Shown here one piece after another: positions 63,103 to 64,000 of a DNA stretch of 64,000 nt (within the stretch, counting starts at the first letter, position 1; every line of letters starts with the position of its first letter). The notes under the pieces are model-generated. The model did no database searches. It was not told the DNA's origin and worked only from the letters and a program-made list of their open reading frames with translations. The position numbers were made by a program, and so were the translations under genes. The stretch covers positions 248,001-312,000 of the forward strand of contig NZ_JACHIR010000001.1 of NCBI RefSeq assembly GCF_014203355.1, given 5' to 3'. Source of the stretch: Kutzneria kofuensis (GTDB lineage: Bacteria > Actinomycetota > Actinomycetes > Mycobacteriales > Pseudonocardiaceae).

Positions 63103-63945
63103 ATGCGGGACAAGCGGATGACCGCCGCCGACGTGGTCGCCGAGCTGTCCGACGGGATGACCGTCGGCATCGGCGGCTGGGGCTCGCGGCGCAAACCGAT
63201 GGCCCTGGTGCGGGCCATCCTCGACTCTCCGGTGCGTGACCTGACGATCGTCTCCTACGGCGGCCCGGACGTCGGCCTGCTGTGCGCCGCCGGCAAGGTC
63301 CGCCGCCTGGTGTTCGGATTCGTCTCCCTGGACAGCATCCCGTACGACCCCTGGTTCCAGCGCGTGCGCCAGCAGGGCGGCATCGAGGTCCGCGAGTTCG
63401 ACGAGGGCATGTTCTACAGTGGACTGCTCGCGGCGTCGCACCGCCTGCCGTTCCTGCCGATCCGCGCCGGCCTCGGCTCGGACGTCCTGCGCGTCAACCC
63501 CGACCTGAAGACCGTCCGCTCCCCGTACGACGACGAGGAACTCGTCGCCATGCCGGCCTTGTCGCTCGACGTGGCGTTGATCCACCTCAACCGCGCCGAC
63601 CGGCACGGCAACGGCCAGTACCTCGGCCCCGACCCGTACTTCGACGACCTGTTCTGCATGGCCGCCAAGCGCCGTTTCCTGTCGTGCGAACGGATCGTGG
63701 ACACCTCCGAGCTCGATGGGCCGCCGCAGTCGTTGCTCACCAACCGGATGATGGTCGACGGTGTGGTGGAGACCCCGAACGGCGCCCACTTCACCTCCTG
63801 CGTCCCCGACTACGGCCGCGACGAGGCGTTCCAGCGCCACTACGCCAAGTCCGCCTCGGACGAGGACCTCTGGCCGTCGTTCGTGGACCAGTTCCTGTCC
63901 CGGGGCGAGACCGGCTACCAGCTCGCCGTGCAGGGCATGTCATGA
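63103..63945 (+). CDS. ipdA: COCHEA-CoA hydrolase subunit alpha IpdA
   Basis: 280 aa CoA-transferase-like fold. KRMTAADVVAELSDGMTVGIGGW start, MALVRAILDSPVRDLTIVSYGG, and LNRADRHGNGQYLGPDPYFDD are family hallmarks. With IpdB it opens the last sterol ring (ring C) as a hydrolase. ATG 63103 follows the TGGAGGG that ends echA20. ATG at codon 6 is also possible. The stop overlaps ipdB by 4 nt. Confidence 0.88.
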   Translation: MRDKRMTAADVVAELSDGMTVGIGGWGSRRKPMALVRAILDSPVRDLTIVSYGGPDVGLLCAAGKVRRLVFGFVSLDSIPYDPWFQRVRQQGGIEVREFDEGMFYSGLLAASHRLPFLPIRAGLGSDVLRVNPDLKTVRSPYDDEELVAMPALSLDVALIHLNRADRHGNGQYLGPDPYFDDLFCMAAKRRFLSCERIVDTSELDGPPQSLLTNRMMVDGVVETPNGAHFTSCVPDYGRDEAFQRHYAKSASDEDLWPSFVDQFLSRGETGYQLAVQGMS

Positions 63946-64000
63946 GTCGCATCGACGTGTGCGTGGCCGCCTGCGCCGATCTGTTCCTCGGCAGCGGCGA
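63942..64000 (+). CDS. ipdB: COCHEA-CoA hydrolase subunit beta IpdB, 5' end only
   Basis: ATG 63942 overlaps the ipdA stop (ATGA). Nineteen codons are visible (MSRIDVCVAACADLFLGSG) before the window ends. Identification rests on position after ipdA. Confidence 0.7.
   Translation, partial: MSRIDVCVAACADLFLGSG

Overview
The window is high-GC actinobacterial DNA. It has many GTG starts, 4-nt ATGA/GTGA gene overlaps, mycothiol- and F420-dependent enzyme families and an Mce lipid importer. Protein families and gene order resemble mycolata (Mycobacterium/Rhodococcus) sterol loci. The palindromic intergenic repeats and secreted proteins look more like a Pseudonocardiales bacterium (Amycolatopsis/Kutzneria type). 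The genus cannot be fixed from the sequence alone.

Left part (1-23300), mixed functions. It starts with a truncated siderophore N-hydroxylase gene behind an IdeR-type iron box. Next come an aminotransferase/LysR pair, a DUF417 membrane protein, a mycothiol-dependent enzyme and an F420-type oxidoreductase behind a perfect KstR operator. After these lie a phosphopantetheinyl transferase, secreted enzymes (GH18 chitinase, trypsin-like protease, GH5 endoglycosylceramidase-like hydrolase), a Ser/Thr kinase with an odd start, three scattered DUF4360 paralogues, HxlR, ROK, PucR and PadR regulators, and a flavin hydroxylase coupled to the PadR gene.

Centre (23329-47947 plus 50631-53093), sterol catabolism. 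A minus-strand run of 12 genes (34118 to 23329) encodes an Hsd4A-like dehydrogenase, a second SDR, YrbE4A/B, Mce4A-F and two Mce-associated proteins. Divergent from it are a ferredoxin and FadE26/FadE27. Then come FadD19 with a nitronate monooxygenase, EchA19, a second CoA ligase, an Rv3520c-like oxidoreductase, and a DUF35-Ltp4-Ltp3-LLM-SnoaL operon. CYP125 and FadA5 form a divergent pair further right. Eight sites fit the KstR consensus TNNAACNNGTTNNA perfectly or with one or two mismatches. Seven of them lie in this block, in front of its transcription units. Together these genes would import sterols, oxidise and activate the side chain, and shorten it by beta-oxidation and aldolytic cleavage.

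Right part (53187-64000). A non-sterol block (methyltransferase-GntR, divergent ABC importer, methyltransferase remnant, SDR, LAxTG surface protein) separates fadA5 from a second sterol group: two SDRs like Rv3548c/Rv3549c, EchA20, IpdA and the start of IpdB, which degrade the last steroid rings. A kinase/anti-sigma-like/ECF sigma block (47960-50456) similarly interrupts the sterol genes between the SnoaL protein and cyp125.

Four copies of a palindromic repeat (three full, one half) sit at gene ends, all three full copies in convergent gaps. A second repeat (core CACGTGAGTGGCTCAC) forms two hairpins after cyp125. No tRNA, rRNA, insertion sequence, integrase or CRISPR was seen.
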